In this document: in pieces, positions 9,807-18,561 of the stretch
How positions within the stretch are numbered: the first letter of the stretch is position 1
Layout: the number at the start of each line of letters is the position of its first letter
Source: Methanococcoides sp. LMO-2
GTDB taxonomy: Archaea; Halobacteriota; Methanosarcinia; Methanosarcinales; Methanosarcinaceae
DNA: 64,000 bases
NCBI RefSeq assembly: GCF_038432375.1
Contig: NZ_JBCAUS010000002.1
Coordinates: 746,282 to 810,281 of the forward strand
Direction of reading: 5' to 3'
Program-made: the position numbers and the translations under genes
Notes under the pieces: model-generated
The model's input: the letters and a program-made list of their open reading frames with translations, nothing else
What the model was told of the DNA's origin: nothing
The model's database searches: none

Positions 9807-10934
9807 ATGCAAACTTTAATCATATGCATCGACAGGGACGATGACCTTGGTGAAAAAGCAAATGTTACCACCCCACTTATAGGACGTGAAGATAACATCA
9901 ATGCAGCAGTGAAACTTGCAACTGCAGACCCGGAGGATTCCGACAGCAACACGATCTTTGGTGGAGTCAACGTCCTTGATGAACTGCTGGCAAAGGGAGT
10001 TGATGCTGAGATAATCACATTTGCAGGTGACAAGAATGTGGGCATCATATCAGACCAGAAGATCTCTGCCCAGCTTGATGCATTCATTAACGAGAATGAG
10101 GCCACAAATGCGATTTTCATTTCCGACGGGGCAGAAGATGAGACACTCCTGCCGATCGTCCAGTCCCGTATCAAGATCGATTCTGTAAAGCGTATAGTCG
10201 TAAAGCAAAGTGCGAACCTTGAGAGTACATATTATATCCTCAAACATGCACTGAACGACCCGAAGATCTCGCAGACATTCTTTGTACCTCTTGGACTTGC
10301 AGCAATGATCTATGCCATCTTCCTGCTGGCAAGATATCCTGAAGGTGCCATCATCGGAATTTCAGCTGCGATCGGACTTTACATGCTTTACAGGGGATTC
10401 AACCTTGACCAGCCATTCGCTCTTTTGAGAGAAAGGATGAAGAATTCTTTCTATGAAGGCCAGATGACCTTTGTGACCTACACAATTGCCGCCATCATGG
10501 GAATTATCGCTACCATGATAGGAGCAGTAACGTTGTGGCAATACTATATCACAGGCGGCAGCTGGTACTATGGCATAATCACACTCATCACCGTTTACAT
10601 TAACGTGACGATCTGGTGGTACGTTGTAGCCATCCTTTTTGCAGACCTTGGCAAGATGGTCGACCAGAAGCTGAGCAAGAGCTTTACAATAAAGGAGATT
10701 TCACCTGCCCTGTTCATAATAGCTATCGGACTACTTTTCTGGGGTGCAAGCAGCTACATACTTTCTGTCAGTGCCCTTGCAGGTGAAACATTGAATTCTG
10801 AGCTGAGCCTGCAGTACTTCGTTTACTCGGTAGTGGGTGCTATAATGATCGCCCTTCTGGGAATCAAGATCTCAATGACCGGAACATCATCCGAAAAATT
10901 GCCAAAAAAAGGCAAGGATAAAGCTAAAAAGTAA
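9807..10934 (+). CDS. DUF373 family membrane protein
   Basis: An archaeal DUF373 protein of 375 residues. The soluble N-terminal half begins MQTLIICIDRDDDLGEKANV and contains an acidic nucleotide/sugar-binding-like region (FISDGAEDETLLP). The C-terminal half has about five to six hydrophobic segments (for example FFVPLGLAAMIYAIFLLA and MTFVTYTIAAIMGIIATMIG) and ends in a Lys-rich tail. The function of the family is unknown. It stands 254 bases after mptE with A+T-rich promoter-like sequence between. The phosphorylase gene starts 18 bases after its stop, so the two probably form an operon. Confidence 0.85.
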   Translation: MQTLIICIDRDDDLGEKANVTTPLIGREDNINAAVKLATADPEDSDSNTIFGGVNVLDELLAKGVDAEIITFAGDKNVGIISDQKISAQLDAFINENEATNAIFISDGAEDETLLPIVQSRIKIDSVKRIVVKQSANLESTYYILKHALNDPKISQTFFVPLGLAAMIYAIFLLARYPEGAIIGISAAIGLYMLYRGFNLDQPFALLRERMKNSFYEGQMTFVTYTIAAIMGIIATMIGAVTLWQYYITGGSWYYGIITLITVYINVTIWWYVVAILFADLGKMVDQKLSKSFTIKEISPALFIIAIGLLFWGASSYILSVSALAGETLNSELSLQYFVYSVVGAIMIALLGIKISMTGTSSEKLPKKGKDKAKK

Positions 10935-10952
10935 ACTGTCCTATTACCACCC

Positions 10953-11717
10953 ATGAAAATAGATGCAGCAATACTTGGTGGTGTAGGTTTTGCTTCTTAT
11001 TTAGAAGGATCAGCAAAGATCATCAATACACCTTTCGGAGATGTTGGAGTATATGTTGTCGAACTAAGCGGTAAGACCATAGCCATCGTTCCCAGGCACT
11101 CCGGAGCTGCTGAACATGTTCCCCCTCATATGATCAATTACCGTGCTAACTTATGGGCCATAAAGGAACTTGGAGTAAAAAAGATAATAGCAACCAATTC
11201 TGTCGGAACCATGAAAGGACACGGTATTGGCAGTTTTGTAGTTCCTGATGATTTTGTCGATCTCACAAAGACCCGCGTATCCACATTCTATGACAGGAGC
11301 ACAGTCCATGTCGATATGACAGAACCTTATTGTCCACAGATAAGCAAATGCATTATGGACACACTTGAAAAGAAAGGGCTCCAGTATACCCGGGGAACTT
11401 ATGTCTGTACCGAAGGCCCACGCTTTGAGACACGTGCGGAAATAAAGATGATGAGCATGATCGGGGATATTGTGGGCATGACAGGACTGCCGGAAGTTGT
11501 GCTTGCAAGGGAGCTGGAGCTGTGTTACGCATCCATCTGCACAATAACGAACCAGGCCTGCGGACTGACGGATAATAAGATCACAGCCGATGAGGTCGTG
11601 GATGAGCTTGGTACGAAAAAAGATCTGCTTATGGATGTACTTATGGATATTATCGATTCTCTTCCTGAAACACGTGAGTGTGAATGCATGAACGCTACCC
11701 AGGGAGCACGACTTTAA
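10953..11717 (+). CDS. MTAP/PNP-family phosphorylase (methylthioadenosine or methylthioinosine phosphorylase)
   Basis: Cytosolic nucleoside phosphorylase of the MTAP branch, 254 residues. It shows the phosphate-binding region (IVPRHSGAAEHVPPHMINYR), the NSVGTMKGHGIGSFVVPDDF segment, the GTYVCTEGPRFETRAEI signature and MTGLPEVVLARELE. In methanogens, relatives act on 5'-methylthioadenosine or, after deamination, methylthioinosine, salvaging the by-product of SAM-radical and polyamine chemistry. Which of the two is used cannot be told here. No clear ribosome-binding site precedes the ATG, so coupling to the DUF373 gene is possible. A shared terminator follows. Confidence 0.85.
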   Translation: MKIDAAILGGVGFASYLEGSAKIINTPFGDVGVYVVELSGKTIAIVPRHSGAAEHVPPHMINYRANLWAIKELGVKKIIATNSVGTMKGHGIGSFVVPDDFVDLTKTRVSTFYDRSTVHVDMTEPYCPQISKCIMDTLEKKGLQYTRGTYVCTEGPRFETRAEIKMMSMIGDIVGMTGLPEVVLARELELCYASICTITNQACGLTDNKITADEVVDELGTKKDLLMDVLMDIIDSLPETRECECMNATQGARL

Positions 11718-11740
11718 GATAGAGGGAGCTTTCGGAGCGA

Positions 11741-11776
11741 TTTTTAGATAGGAATATCTGAGAGAGATCTCTAAAA
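11741..11776. terminator. bidirectional terminator between convergent genes
   Basis: Perfect 8-base inverted arms TTTTTAGA (11741-11748) and TCTAAAAA (11769-11776) flank a 20-base loop. They lie between the phosphorylase gene (plus) and the RecA-like gene (minus). Each strand therefore ends in a T-run after a weak stem, suiting termination in both directions. Confidence 0.5.
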
Positions 11777-11838
11777 ACATAAAGAAAAAGGAAGATAGCA
11801 AAGGAGATGTTATGAAGCTGTGCCTGCAGCACACCTGA

Positions 11839-12873
11839 TCATGCAATATCCTTTGAAGTATCGATGTTGATGCCTTCTGAAACGTTGAACTTTATGACAT
11901 CTGTCTTTGGGGACATTCCCCTTATCTTGGGTATTGAAAGCTTGTTCATGAGCTTGTCAGGATGCCTTTCAACATCCACATCGAAGATAACATCCGATGA
12001 ATTGAGGATGTCATTCTCAGCCTGCTCATCATGACTGCCTTTCAAAGCATAAAGATAGGTAATGCTGTTGGTCTCTTTGGTAGTTTCATAAAGCAGATTG
12101 GTCAGGCGCTTGAGAAGTCCGCGGTTCACATTGAGGTTCATGAAGAAAGAGAAGTTATCAAAAATTATATTGATCTCTTCACCCTGTGATTCGCTCAATA
12201 TGGTCCTCAGGTTGTATTCGGTAAATTCTATGATCTTGGAATCAACATGTCCGTTACCCAGATTATCTACCATATCACCCATGGAAGTGAAGTAATATTC
12301 ACTGTATATGTCCACAAATATGACGTTTGAAGGGTCCAGGTTCATGTTCATGATGTCCTGGCGCAGGTATTTTGGCCTGCGGGATGTGGTAAAATAATAT
12401 GTTTTACGGGACTGGGTGAACTCATAGAAGAATATCTCAGACATAGACCTTGGGTCTGCAGAGAAATATACCATGGAACTTAAGGGCAGGCCTCCTCCGA
12501 GGGTCCTGTCCAAAACATAGATACCAGTAGGTACAACAACCAGTCCACCGGAGAGATTTTGAGGAGCTTCACATAATCCGGTTGAACCTGTGTTTATGAT
12601 CTCATTTCTGGTCTCAATTACATCAGCGGATCCTGTGACCTCAACAGACGCTACCGACCCTGCGAAATCGGCAGTCTCAGTGAATGCTTCATTCTCGTTA
12701 AAACCAGTTACATCGGTGAATGTTTCATCATCATTAGGAATAGCACGAAGCTCAAGCTTTCTCTCAACGGGAGTCTCTTCTGCGAGAGACTGATCCTGTT
12801 CTGCCGCCTTTCTACGCTGCGACATTCTTGGGGTAACGATTACCTCCGTACCTACAGAAAGCTGACTTGCCAT
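11839..12873 (-). CDS. RecA/KaiC-superfamily protein with degenerate P-loop
   Basis: The last ~230 of 344 residues look like a RecA/KaiC-type ATPase domain: VVPTGIYVLDRTLGGGLPLS, a Walker B-like strand (EINIIFDNFSFFM) and a C-terminal sensor-like region. The Walker A lysine motif is replaced by FSADPRSMSEIFF, so ATP binding is doubtful. The first ~110 residues are low-complexity and rich in Thr, Glu and Val, probably disordered. The start is placed at ATG 12873 because a GGTGGAGG site lies eight bases upstream; an ATG eight codons earlier lacks one. It stands alone, divergent from the helicase gene, and no function can be assigned. FlaH/ArlH relatives share the fold, but no archaellum motor genes are nearby. 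Confidence 0.7.
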   Translation of the reverse strand: MASQLSVGTEVIVTPRMSQRRKAAEQDQSLAEETPVERKLELRAIPNDDETFTDVTGFNENEAFTETADFAGSVASVEVTGSADVIETRNEIINTGSTGLCEAPQNLSGGLVVVPTGIYVLDRTLGGGLPLSSMVYFSADPRSMSEIFFYEFTQSRKTYYFTTSRRPKYLRQDIMNMNLDPSNVIFVDIYSEYYFTSMGDMVDNLGNGHVDSKIIEFTEYNLRTILSESQGEEINIIFDNFSFFMNLNVNRGLLKRLTNLLYETTKETNSITYLYALKGSHDEQAENDILNSSDVIFDVDVERHPDKLMNKLSIPKIRGMSPKTDVIKFNVSEGINIDTSKDIA

Positions 12874-13043
12874 ATTTTTTGCCTCCACCGAGAGCATACT
12901 ATTAGCTATTTCTACTCAAGTAACTGTAGGCATGGACATGCATATAAAGGATATGAACACATGTGAACACACAAACCATCCTCATTCTGATAATTCCGAA
13001 TAAACATGATTTATATACAAGTACATCACTTTGAAACGCGAAA

Positions 13044-15521
13044 ATGACTCTGTGGACATTTCTCAAAGCCGAGAAGGCAAAGGTCATTGTAATGGTCATC
13101 AAGGACAGGAAACGCCTTCCCCAGTTTACAGGAGAGCTCATATTGCGTAAAACAGATGCAGGAGCCCGCCCACACAAGTTTCGTATATTCAGGGACGAGA
13201 AGGATGAGCTCAGGCCACCTGAGGAGTTCATAGACCTGTTACGGATGTCAGAACGCATCCTCATCGACATTGAAAGCGATAAAAAAAGAGAAGACGATGT
13301 GAAGGAACTTCTGGCAGGCTTCCACCTCGATTGGGAGCATGTACACGTGTGCAGGTTCTGCGTCCTTAAGAGCAGATTCAATTTTATCAATAAGAAATCG
13401 ATCAAGTATCACCATGAGCTGATCTGCGAGGAATGTGCAAAAGAAGAACTGGACCGTGCACTTCGAAATGCACACAGCTATTTCGGGGATGAAGCAGCAG
13501 AACGTATCCAGCAGATAATGCTCACCACTCGTGACCTTGACCGCACGATAGGAATGTTAAGCCCTGAGGACCTTGACCTTGAATACACCCGTTTTGATAC
13601 CATCGAGGCCCAGCCCCAGATCAGGCAGATAAAGATCAAGGACATCCCCCTCTCAAAGAAGCTCAAGGAGATCCTGCTTAAGAAATCCGATACTCTCCTG
13701 CCAGTGCAATCACTTTCAGTGGAAAAGGGTTTGTTAAAACGCAGGAACCAGCTCGTAACGTCTGTGACGGCTACCGGAAAAACATTGATCGGAGAGATCG
13801 CAGGTATTGAGAACATCCTCCGTGGACAGGGGAAGATGCTGTACCTTGTACCGCTTGTGGCGCTGGCGAACCAGAAATATGACCAGTTCAACAAACGCTA
13901 TTCCGAACTCGGCATCAAGACCTCCATAAGAGTGGGAAGTTCAAGGATACGGACCTCAAAGACGAAATCTATGCGAAGAACACTTGATTCGGACATAATT
14001 GTGGCCACATATGAGGGTCTTGACTACATACTTAGGTCACAGGATTCAGATCTTTTAGGACAGATAGGCTCTGTTGTTATCGATGAGGTACACATGATCG
14101 AAGATTCCGAGCGTGGCCACAGGGTTGACGGACTTATCGGAAGGCTGAAATATGTGGCATCCGGAGCACAGTTCATCTATCTCTCAGCCACCGTGGCCAA
14201 ACCACAGCTTCTTGCGAAGAAGCTGGGTGCAGACCTCGTGGAATACGAGTACAGGCCGGTACCTATTGAACGTCACCTGCTGTTCTGCCCGGAGAGCAAC
14301 AAGATAAGACTTATGTCAAAGCTTGTGCGGGACGAGTATAACAAAACTTCATCCAAAGGCCACAAGGGCCAGACCATTATTTTCACAAATTCAAGAAGGA
14401 ACTGCCACCGCATAGCCCAGGCACTTCCCATATCCTCTGCCCCTTACCATGCAGGCCTGTCCATGCAGGAAAGGAAGAAGGTGGAGAGACGTTTTGAGAA
14501 AGGAGACCTGCCGGTGGTTGTCACCACAGCAGCACTTGCAGCAGGTGTTGATTTCCCTGCATCACAGGTAATATTCGAATCCCTTTCCATGGGCATAGAG
14601 TGGCTCACAATGCAGGAGTTCCTGCAGATGCTGGGACGTGCGGGAAGGCCGGATTTCCATGACAGGGGTATTGTAGTGGTGCTTGCCACACCGCAGAAGA
14701 GCTACACAAGCGAGCAGACCGGTACCGAGGAAGAGATCGCCATAAAGCTTCTCAACGGTGAGATGGAACATACCGAAGTGGAATACGGTGAAGAGGAGCA
14801 GATGGAGGAGATACTGGCAACTGCGGCAGTAACAGCATCCAGAAGCGACCTTGAAGCTATACACAGGAACATGCTCGGGACCTATTCATTGAAAGAGCTC
14901 GTTGCAAGGCTCCAGAAGAAAAAGTTCCTGAACATCAAAGGGGATAATATTGGACTTACGAAGTTCGGAGGCATTGCTGCGGGCCATTTCCTTTCAGTCT
15001 CAAAGGCATTCCTGATACGGGATGCAGTGCTTTCCGAGCGCAGGCCTGTGGAGATAATAACTAACCTCGAGTTCTTTGAAGCGGTCTATTTCAAGTATGC
15101 AGCGCAGATATCAACTGCACTGAAGATCAATATGCCTTCAAGGGTGTTCCAGGGAGCTTCCATGGACATTGTGCTTGAGGGCGAGAACCTCTCAAAGCTG
15201 GAGATGAAGATGCAGGACCAGATCCTGAACTTTGCTACGGATTTCCTGACATGCGGCTGCAAGGAAAGCCCTTACTGCGGTTGTCCTGAGAGACTGTTCT
15301 CGGAGAAGATCATCAGCCTGCGTGTTGATGGCTATGATCCGATACAGATCGTAAGATATCTTGAGGACAAATACGGAATCACAGCGTACCCGGGAGATCT
15401 GCTGGGATACCTGGATGATGCAATACGCAACCTTGATGCTGTTGAAAAGATAGCCAGGGCATATTCAAAGAAGGACCTGGCACATTCGGCAAAGCACCTC
15501 AAGAAGCTTATCGTGGGTTGA
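13044..15521 (+). CDS. Ski2-like DEAD/DEAH-box helicase with zinc ribbon (DUF5814-type)
   Basis: A superfamily 2 helicase of 825 residues. After an archaeal-specific N-terminal domain comes a four-Cys zinc-binding segment (CRFCVLKS, then CEECAKEE; residues about 105-135). The helicase core has Walker A (TATGKT, about 242-247), DEVH box (about 347-350), SAT (YLSATVAK) and motif VI (QMLGRAGRP). A C-terminal Cys cluster (CGCKESPYCGC) may bind a second metal. Role inferred: RNA or DNA remodelling; the substrate is unknown. A TATA-like TTTATATA at 13009-13016 lies about 28 bases from the ATG, and there is no ribosome-binding site, so the message is probably leaderless. Confidence 0.88.
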   Translation: MTLWTFLKAEKAKVIVMVIKDRKRLPQFTGELILRKTDAGARPHKFRIFRDEKDELRPPEEFIDLLRMSERILIDIESDKKREDDVKELLAGFHLDWEHVHVCRFCVLKSRFNFINKKSIKYHHELICEECAKEELDRALRNAHSYFGDEAAERIQQIMLTTRDLDRTIGMLSPEDLDLEYTRFDTIEAQPQIRQIKIKDIPLSKKLKEILLKKSDTLLPVQSLSVEKGLLKRRNQLVTSVTATGKTLIGEIAGIENILRGQGKMLYLVPLVALANQKYDQFNKRYSELGIKTSIRVGSSRIRTSKTKSMRRTLDSDIIVATYEGLDYILRSQDSDLLGQIGSVVIDEVHMIEDSERGHRVDGLIGRLKYVASGAQFIYLSATVAKPQLLAKKLGADLVEYEYRPVPIERHLLFCPESNKIRLMSKLVRDEYNKTSSKGHKGQTIIFTNSRRNCHRIAQALPISSAPYHAGLSMQERKKVERRFEKGDLPVVVTTAALAAGVDFPASQVIFESLSMGIEWLTMQEFLQMLGRAGRPDFHDRGIVVVLATPQKSYTSEQTGTEEEIAIKLLNGEMEHTEVEYGEEEQMEEILATAAVTASRSDLEAIHRNMLGTYSLKELVARLQKKKFLNIKGDNIGLTKFGGIAAGHFLSVSKAFLIRDAVLSERRPVEIITNLEFFEAVYFKYAAQISTALKINMPSRVFQGASMDIVLEGENLSKLEMKMQDQILNFATDFLTCGCKESPYCGCPERLFSEKIISLRVDGYDPIQIVRYLEDKYGITAYPGDLLGYLDDAIRNLDAVEKIARAYSKKDLAHSAKHLKKLIVG

Positions 15522-15609
15522 TGAATCGCGAATTTACAATAACAAAACCTTTAAGTTATGCTAACAATTACTTTCAAAATCAGATATGGCTTTTTAAGGA
15601 TATATTACC

Positions 15610-15981
15610 ATGACAGAAGAGAATAACAATCCTGAAGGTAAGATGGCAAAGAAGTTGAAGATAGAGATCCGAAAACCAGAGGATTTCAAACAGGTCTACG
15701 CCATCGGGGCCCTTGGTGGGCATAGCCCTTATGATTTCAGGATCGGATTCTACAACGATAGCCCCAAGGGATTTGACAAGTCTTCTAATTCACAGGTGGT
15801 ACAGAGGAGCATTGAGACAGAAATAATACTCTCCCCTCTTGCGGCACTGGAGCTTTCCCACTGGCTCGAGCAGCACATCAGGGACTACCAGGCGATGTTC
15901 GGACCTATCACAAAGGTGCAGAAGCAGCCGCAGAAGGTAAAGCAGCCTGAAGACACATCCGAGATACAGGGCTACATTTGA
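15610..15981 (+). CDS. DUF3467 domain protein
   Basis: A 123-residue protein with the DUF3467 pattern: YAIGALGGHSPYDFRIGFYN, then TEIILSPLAALELSHWLEQH. The tail is Gln/Lys-rich and ends EIQGYI. The family occurs in bacteria and archaea and has no assigned function. A short ribosome-binding site (AAGGA) precedes the ATG, and a TATA-like tract lies in the 88-base gap after the helicase gene. The charged N-terminal 20 residues look disordered. Confidence 0.78.
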   Translation: MTEENNNPEGKMAKKLKIEIRKPEDFKQVYAIGALGGHSPYDFRIGFYNDSPKGFDKSSNSQVVQRSIETEIILSPLAALELSHWLEQHIRDYQAMFGPITKVQKQPQKVKQPEDTSEIQGYI

Positions 15982-16199
15982 AAAAGCAAAAAGGAAGCTA
16001 AAAATTAGTAAATTACCGATCTGCTTTATTAAAAAGCTCGATTTCAGGCTGAAGGACAGACTCATAGTAGTTTATTCAGGCTTCTAATCGGCAGTCATAA
16101 ATAGTAGGTTGGACAGTTTACTTTTCCCGATACGTAGTAATAGATATTACTGATCATATTGATTATTATCTTTGAATTAATGAGTGTGAGGATACGAAC

Positions 16200-16424
16200 T
16201 TGTTCCCAAATAAGAAAGTTCAGAAACTGGTAGGATCTAAGGTCCAGGTAGAGATGAAAGGCAACCAGCATATTCTTGAAGGTAAACTGGAAAGTGCTGA
16301 CGATTATCTTAACCTTCACCTTGTGGACACTGTTGAGATAGCTGACGGACAGCGCCTGCGCTCTCTCGGTTCCGTTGTATTGAGAGGAAACAACATTATC
16401 CTGATCGTGCCTGTAGAGAACTAA
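16200..16424 (+). CDS. LSm / Sm-like archaeal protein
   Basis: Small Sm-fold protein of 74 residues starting at TTG with a GTGAGG site eight bases upstream. It has both Sm motifs: Sm1 (VQVEMKGNQHILEGKLESAD, then DYLNLHL) and Sm2 (LGSVVLRGNNIILI). Such proteins form heptameric rings that bind U-rich RNA and often associate with tRNA-processing factors. It is followed after 25 bases by the winged-helix gene. A tRNA-Glu gene lies some 450 bases downstream. Confident family call; RNA partners unknown. Confidence 0.88.
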   Translation: MFPNKKVQKLVGSKVQVEMKGNQHILEGKLESADDYLNLHLVDTVEIADGQRLRSLGSVVLRGNNIILIVPVEN

Positions 16425-16449
16425 ACCTTTTATTTTCCGGACATAGACC

Positions 16450-16803
16450 ATGGAAATAGAAGATAAGACTCTCAAACTGATAAGCGATAGCAAAGAAGGT
16501 GTCTTCCAGAACGAGCTCTGGAAGCTGTTGGAGATTGACAGCCGCAAGTGCTCAAGGGTCGTCACCAAGCTGATGAACGCTAACCTGATCACCCGTGAGT
16601 CCGCCGTCAACAACGGCGCAAGGACCTACCTGATCAAAGTAGTTGCACCTGAAGAGGAATCTTTCGATCTCCTCCTCTCAGGAGAAATTTTCTCCCCCTG
16701 TGCAGGCTGCAGGTTAGCCTGCCAGCCCGAACACTGCGAACTGCTATCCCAGTGGATCCAACAGCTAACCCTGGAAGACGAACAAAAAGAAGCCGAAGAG
16801 TGA
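16450..16803 (+). CDS. winged-helix transcriptional regulator with C-terminal Cys cluster
   Basis: A 117-residue DNA-binding protein. Residues 1-65 form a winged helix-turn-helix (GVFQNELWKLLEIDSRKCSR, then LMNANLITRESAVN and a wing RTYLIKV). A four-Cys motif follows at about residues 78-90 (CAGCRLACQPEHC, spacing C-x2-C-x3-C-x4-C), which could bind zinc or an iron-sulfur cluster. The end is acidic. A metal- or redox-sensing role is inference. It lies 25 bases behind the LSm gene and probably shares its transcript. Targets are unknown. Ends in TGA just before the tRNA-Glu promoter region. Confidence 0.75.
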   Translation: MEIEDKTLKLISDSKEGVFQNELWKLLEIDSRKCSRVVTKLMNANLITRESAVNNGARTYLIKVVAPEEESFDLLLSGEIFSPCAGCRLACQPEHCELLSQWIQQLTLEDEQKEAEE

Positions 16804-16874
16804 GCCCTCTCCGAAAGGTATATATAGCTAAAATGCTTTATAGGGGCTGCTTCAAGGTAAGCAAAAAACAGCGT

Positions 16875-16952
16875 GCTCCGGTAGTGTAGTCCGGCCAATC
16901 ATTCCGGCCTTTCGAGCCGAAGACTCGGGTTCGAATCCCGGCCGGAGCACCA
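16875..16952 (+). tRNA. tRNA-Glu (anticodon TTC)
   Basis: Cloverleaf read by hand. The acceptor arms 16875-16881 (GCTCCGG) and 16942-16948 (CCGGAGC) pair perfectly. The anticodon loop CTTTCGA spans 16909-16915 with anticodon TTC at 16911-16913. The T-arm has loop TTCGAAT (16930-16936). The discriminator is A16949 and CCA is encoded (16950-16952). The D-arm and 4-base variable loop have the odd shape usual for tRNA-Glu. The outermost anticodon-stem pair is C16904 against A16920, a mismatch. A TATA-like tract (TATATAGC, about 16821-16828) lies upstream. No intron. Confidence 0.95.
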
Positions 16953-17169
16953 AATATCTTTTAACTTATTTTTGTTCAGATATATCATGTTTGAAGTGAG
17001 GTTTAGCTGTGATGCACAGCCTGCACAATGTAACCAACGCATCTTTCAACGGATTCAACAATAAGTTTCTTTCGCAAAGTACACAGGGAACTTCTTATTA
17101 TAAAAATAGTAGCAACATAAGTGCTTTAGAGAAAAGGAATTCTACATAACAAAAATCCACATCCCTTTC

Positions 17170-18294
17170 TTATAATACACCTCTATCGGGATCAATGGAT
17201 GAGGGAATGAATACATCCCCATGCCCTTCCTGACACATATTATCATCTTCTTTGACAAAATTGTACATATATATCTTTTTGTGCTTTCTCTTGATCCTGA
17301 ATCGTTTATTCAGGACATCATCCATTTTTTGATCTATAGACCAGAATAATAATCCAGCAACATCATGTTTTTTAGCCAGATCCAATGAGAACTCAATCAA
17401 TGATAGAATTATGCCTTTATCGAACTGTGGTACGTATGCATCCTTCAACTGCATGGTCTTGATATCTTTTTCAGAGAATACAATATCAAATACGAAATAT
17501 CCGACCAGTTCACCATTTCGCGTATCCACACACTTGACCAAATATCGCTTGTCAGCGACTGCTTCTGAGAAATATAACCACCTTAATGTCTCTACATCCC
17601 TACATATTGTCGTCACATTTTCCTTTCTGTTGTTTTCCCACAATTCAGTGAAAGAATCATCACAATCTGCAGCTATAGAACATTTGTAATAATCTGGAGG
17701 CAACTTAGAATTCATCTTATCAGTAAACCATCGAAAAAAGGGCGAGATTAACTTTATGGGAACCAACGATGCTTCTATCAAAGGCAGTAACCTGTGGGAC
17801 ATAAGGTTTGTTTGCACATATAGATCAGAGATTTTCCCATAATCCCGAATATGCCAATATTCCATATTCTTAAACGGGACATCCGTCTCAGAAGATCCAA
17901 ATTTAGAGTATATTTTTGCAGCGACCTTATTAGGCGTTGTATGGAGCAAAAGTCTGACATTTTCCTGCCTATCAAACGCAAGTGTCAGCCGTATACTGGT
18001 AACCCCTCGTACCGAAGGTCGTACGTATAATGAAGTAGCAGCCACAGCAATATCATCTTTCCCTTTTATCTGATATTTTACAGGGATGTTTCCCAGAAAA
18101 CCAACAATTTCCGATTCATCTTCTTCAATGACCCACCCATAAGAGATTGCCGGATCCATAACGGGATTGTTGATCCACCACATATCGAAACGGCGTCTCC
18201 AGACCTCAGTAGAAAATCCCAGCCCTTCCTTCAAGAGAACTGCAAGTTCAGAAAAGTCCCTTTCCTTCACCTGACGTATTTTTGTTGATGGCAT
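17170..18294 (-). CDS. GNAT-like acetyltransferase-fold protein
   Basis: A 374-residue protein. The N-terminal ~150 residues resemble a GNAT domain (IRQVKERDFSELAVLLKEGL, then IVGFLGNIPVKY and ATSLYVRPSVRG, the acetyl-CoA loop region). A second, weaker half follows (LVGYFVFDIVF, then SLDLAKKHDVAGLLFWSID), suggesting a tandem-GNAT or FemAB-like layout. Comparable proteins occur in exopolysaccharide loci, but no sugar genes are adjacent here. The coding region is richer in A+T than its neighbours and stands alone between tRNA-Glu and cdc48. Substrate unknown. Confidence 0.6.
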   Translation of the reverse strand: MPSTKIRQVKERDFSELAVLLKEGLGFSTEVWRRRFDMWWINNPVMDPAISYGWVIEEDESEIVGFLGNIPVKYQIKGKDDIAVAATSLYVRPSVRGVTSIRLTLAFDRQENVRLLLHTTPNKVAAKIYSKFGSSETDVPFKNMEYWHIRDYGKISDLYVQTNLMSHRLLPLIEASLVPIKLISPFFRWFTDKMNSKLPPDYYKCSIAADCDDSFTELWENNRKENVTTICRDVETLRWLYFSEAVADKRYLVKCVDTRNGELVGYFVFDIVFSEKDIKTMQLKDAYVPQFDKGIILSLIEFSLDLAKKHDVAGLLFWSIDQKMDDVLNKRFRIKRKHKKIYMYNFVKEDDNMCQEGHGDVFIPSSIDPDRGVL

Positions 18295-18499
18295 GATACT
18301 CTAATTAAATATGAGTGTGATGATTACATATATAAGCGTATCATTTAATCGTTACAAAATAATATTAATTTTTCGATGACTAGTAATCCAATTTTTTATT
18401 CGTAATGTGCAAATCTTTGGTATTTGAATTATTTTCAATTTTAATAATCAGATCTTAATCAAACAATATTCATGTCAAATGTATAAAGCTAACTCCCAA

Positions 18500-18536
18500 A
18501 CAATAATAAATACTTGAAGCTGATATATTATATAGT
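18500..18536 (+). promoter_or_regulatory. probable cdc48 promoter (TATA element)
   Basis: The A+T-rich run ends in ATATATTATATAG (about 18523-18535) just upstream of a GTGGGAGATGG ribosome-binding region and the ATG at 18562. The placement leaves only a very short 5' leader. Predicted from sequence alone. Confidence 0.4.
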
Positions 18537-18561
18537 AGAATCATCTGTGGGAGATGGCTAG

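Noticed and set aside
16875-18561. Integrated element with attachment-site repeat at tRNA-Glu
   Set aside because: No second copy of the tRNA 3' end and no integrase found in the following 1.6 kb.
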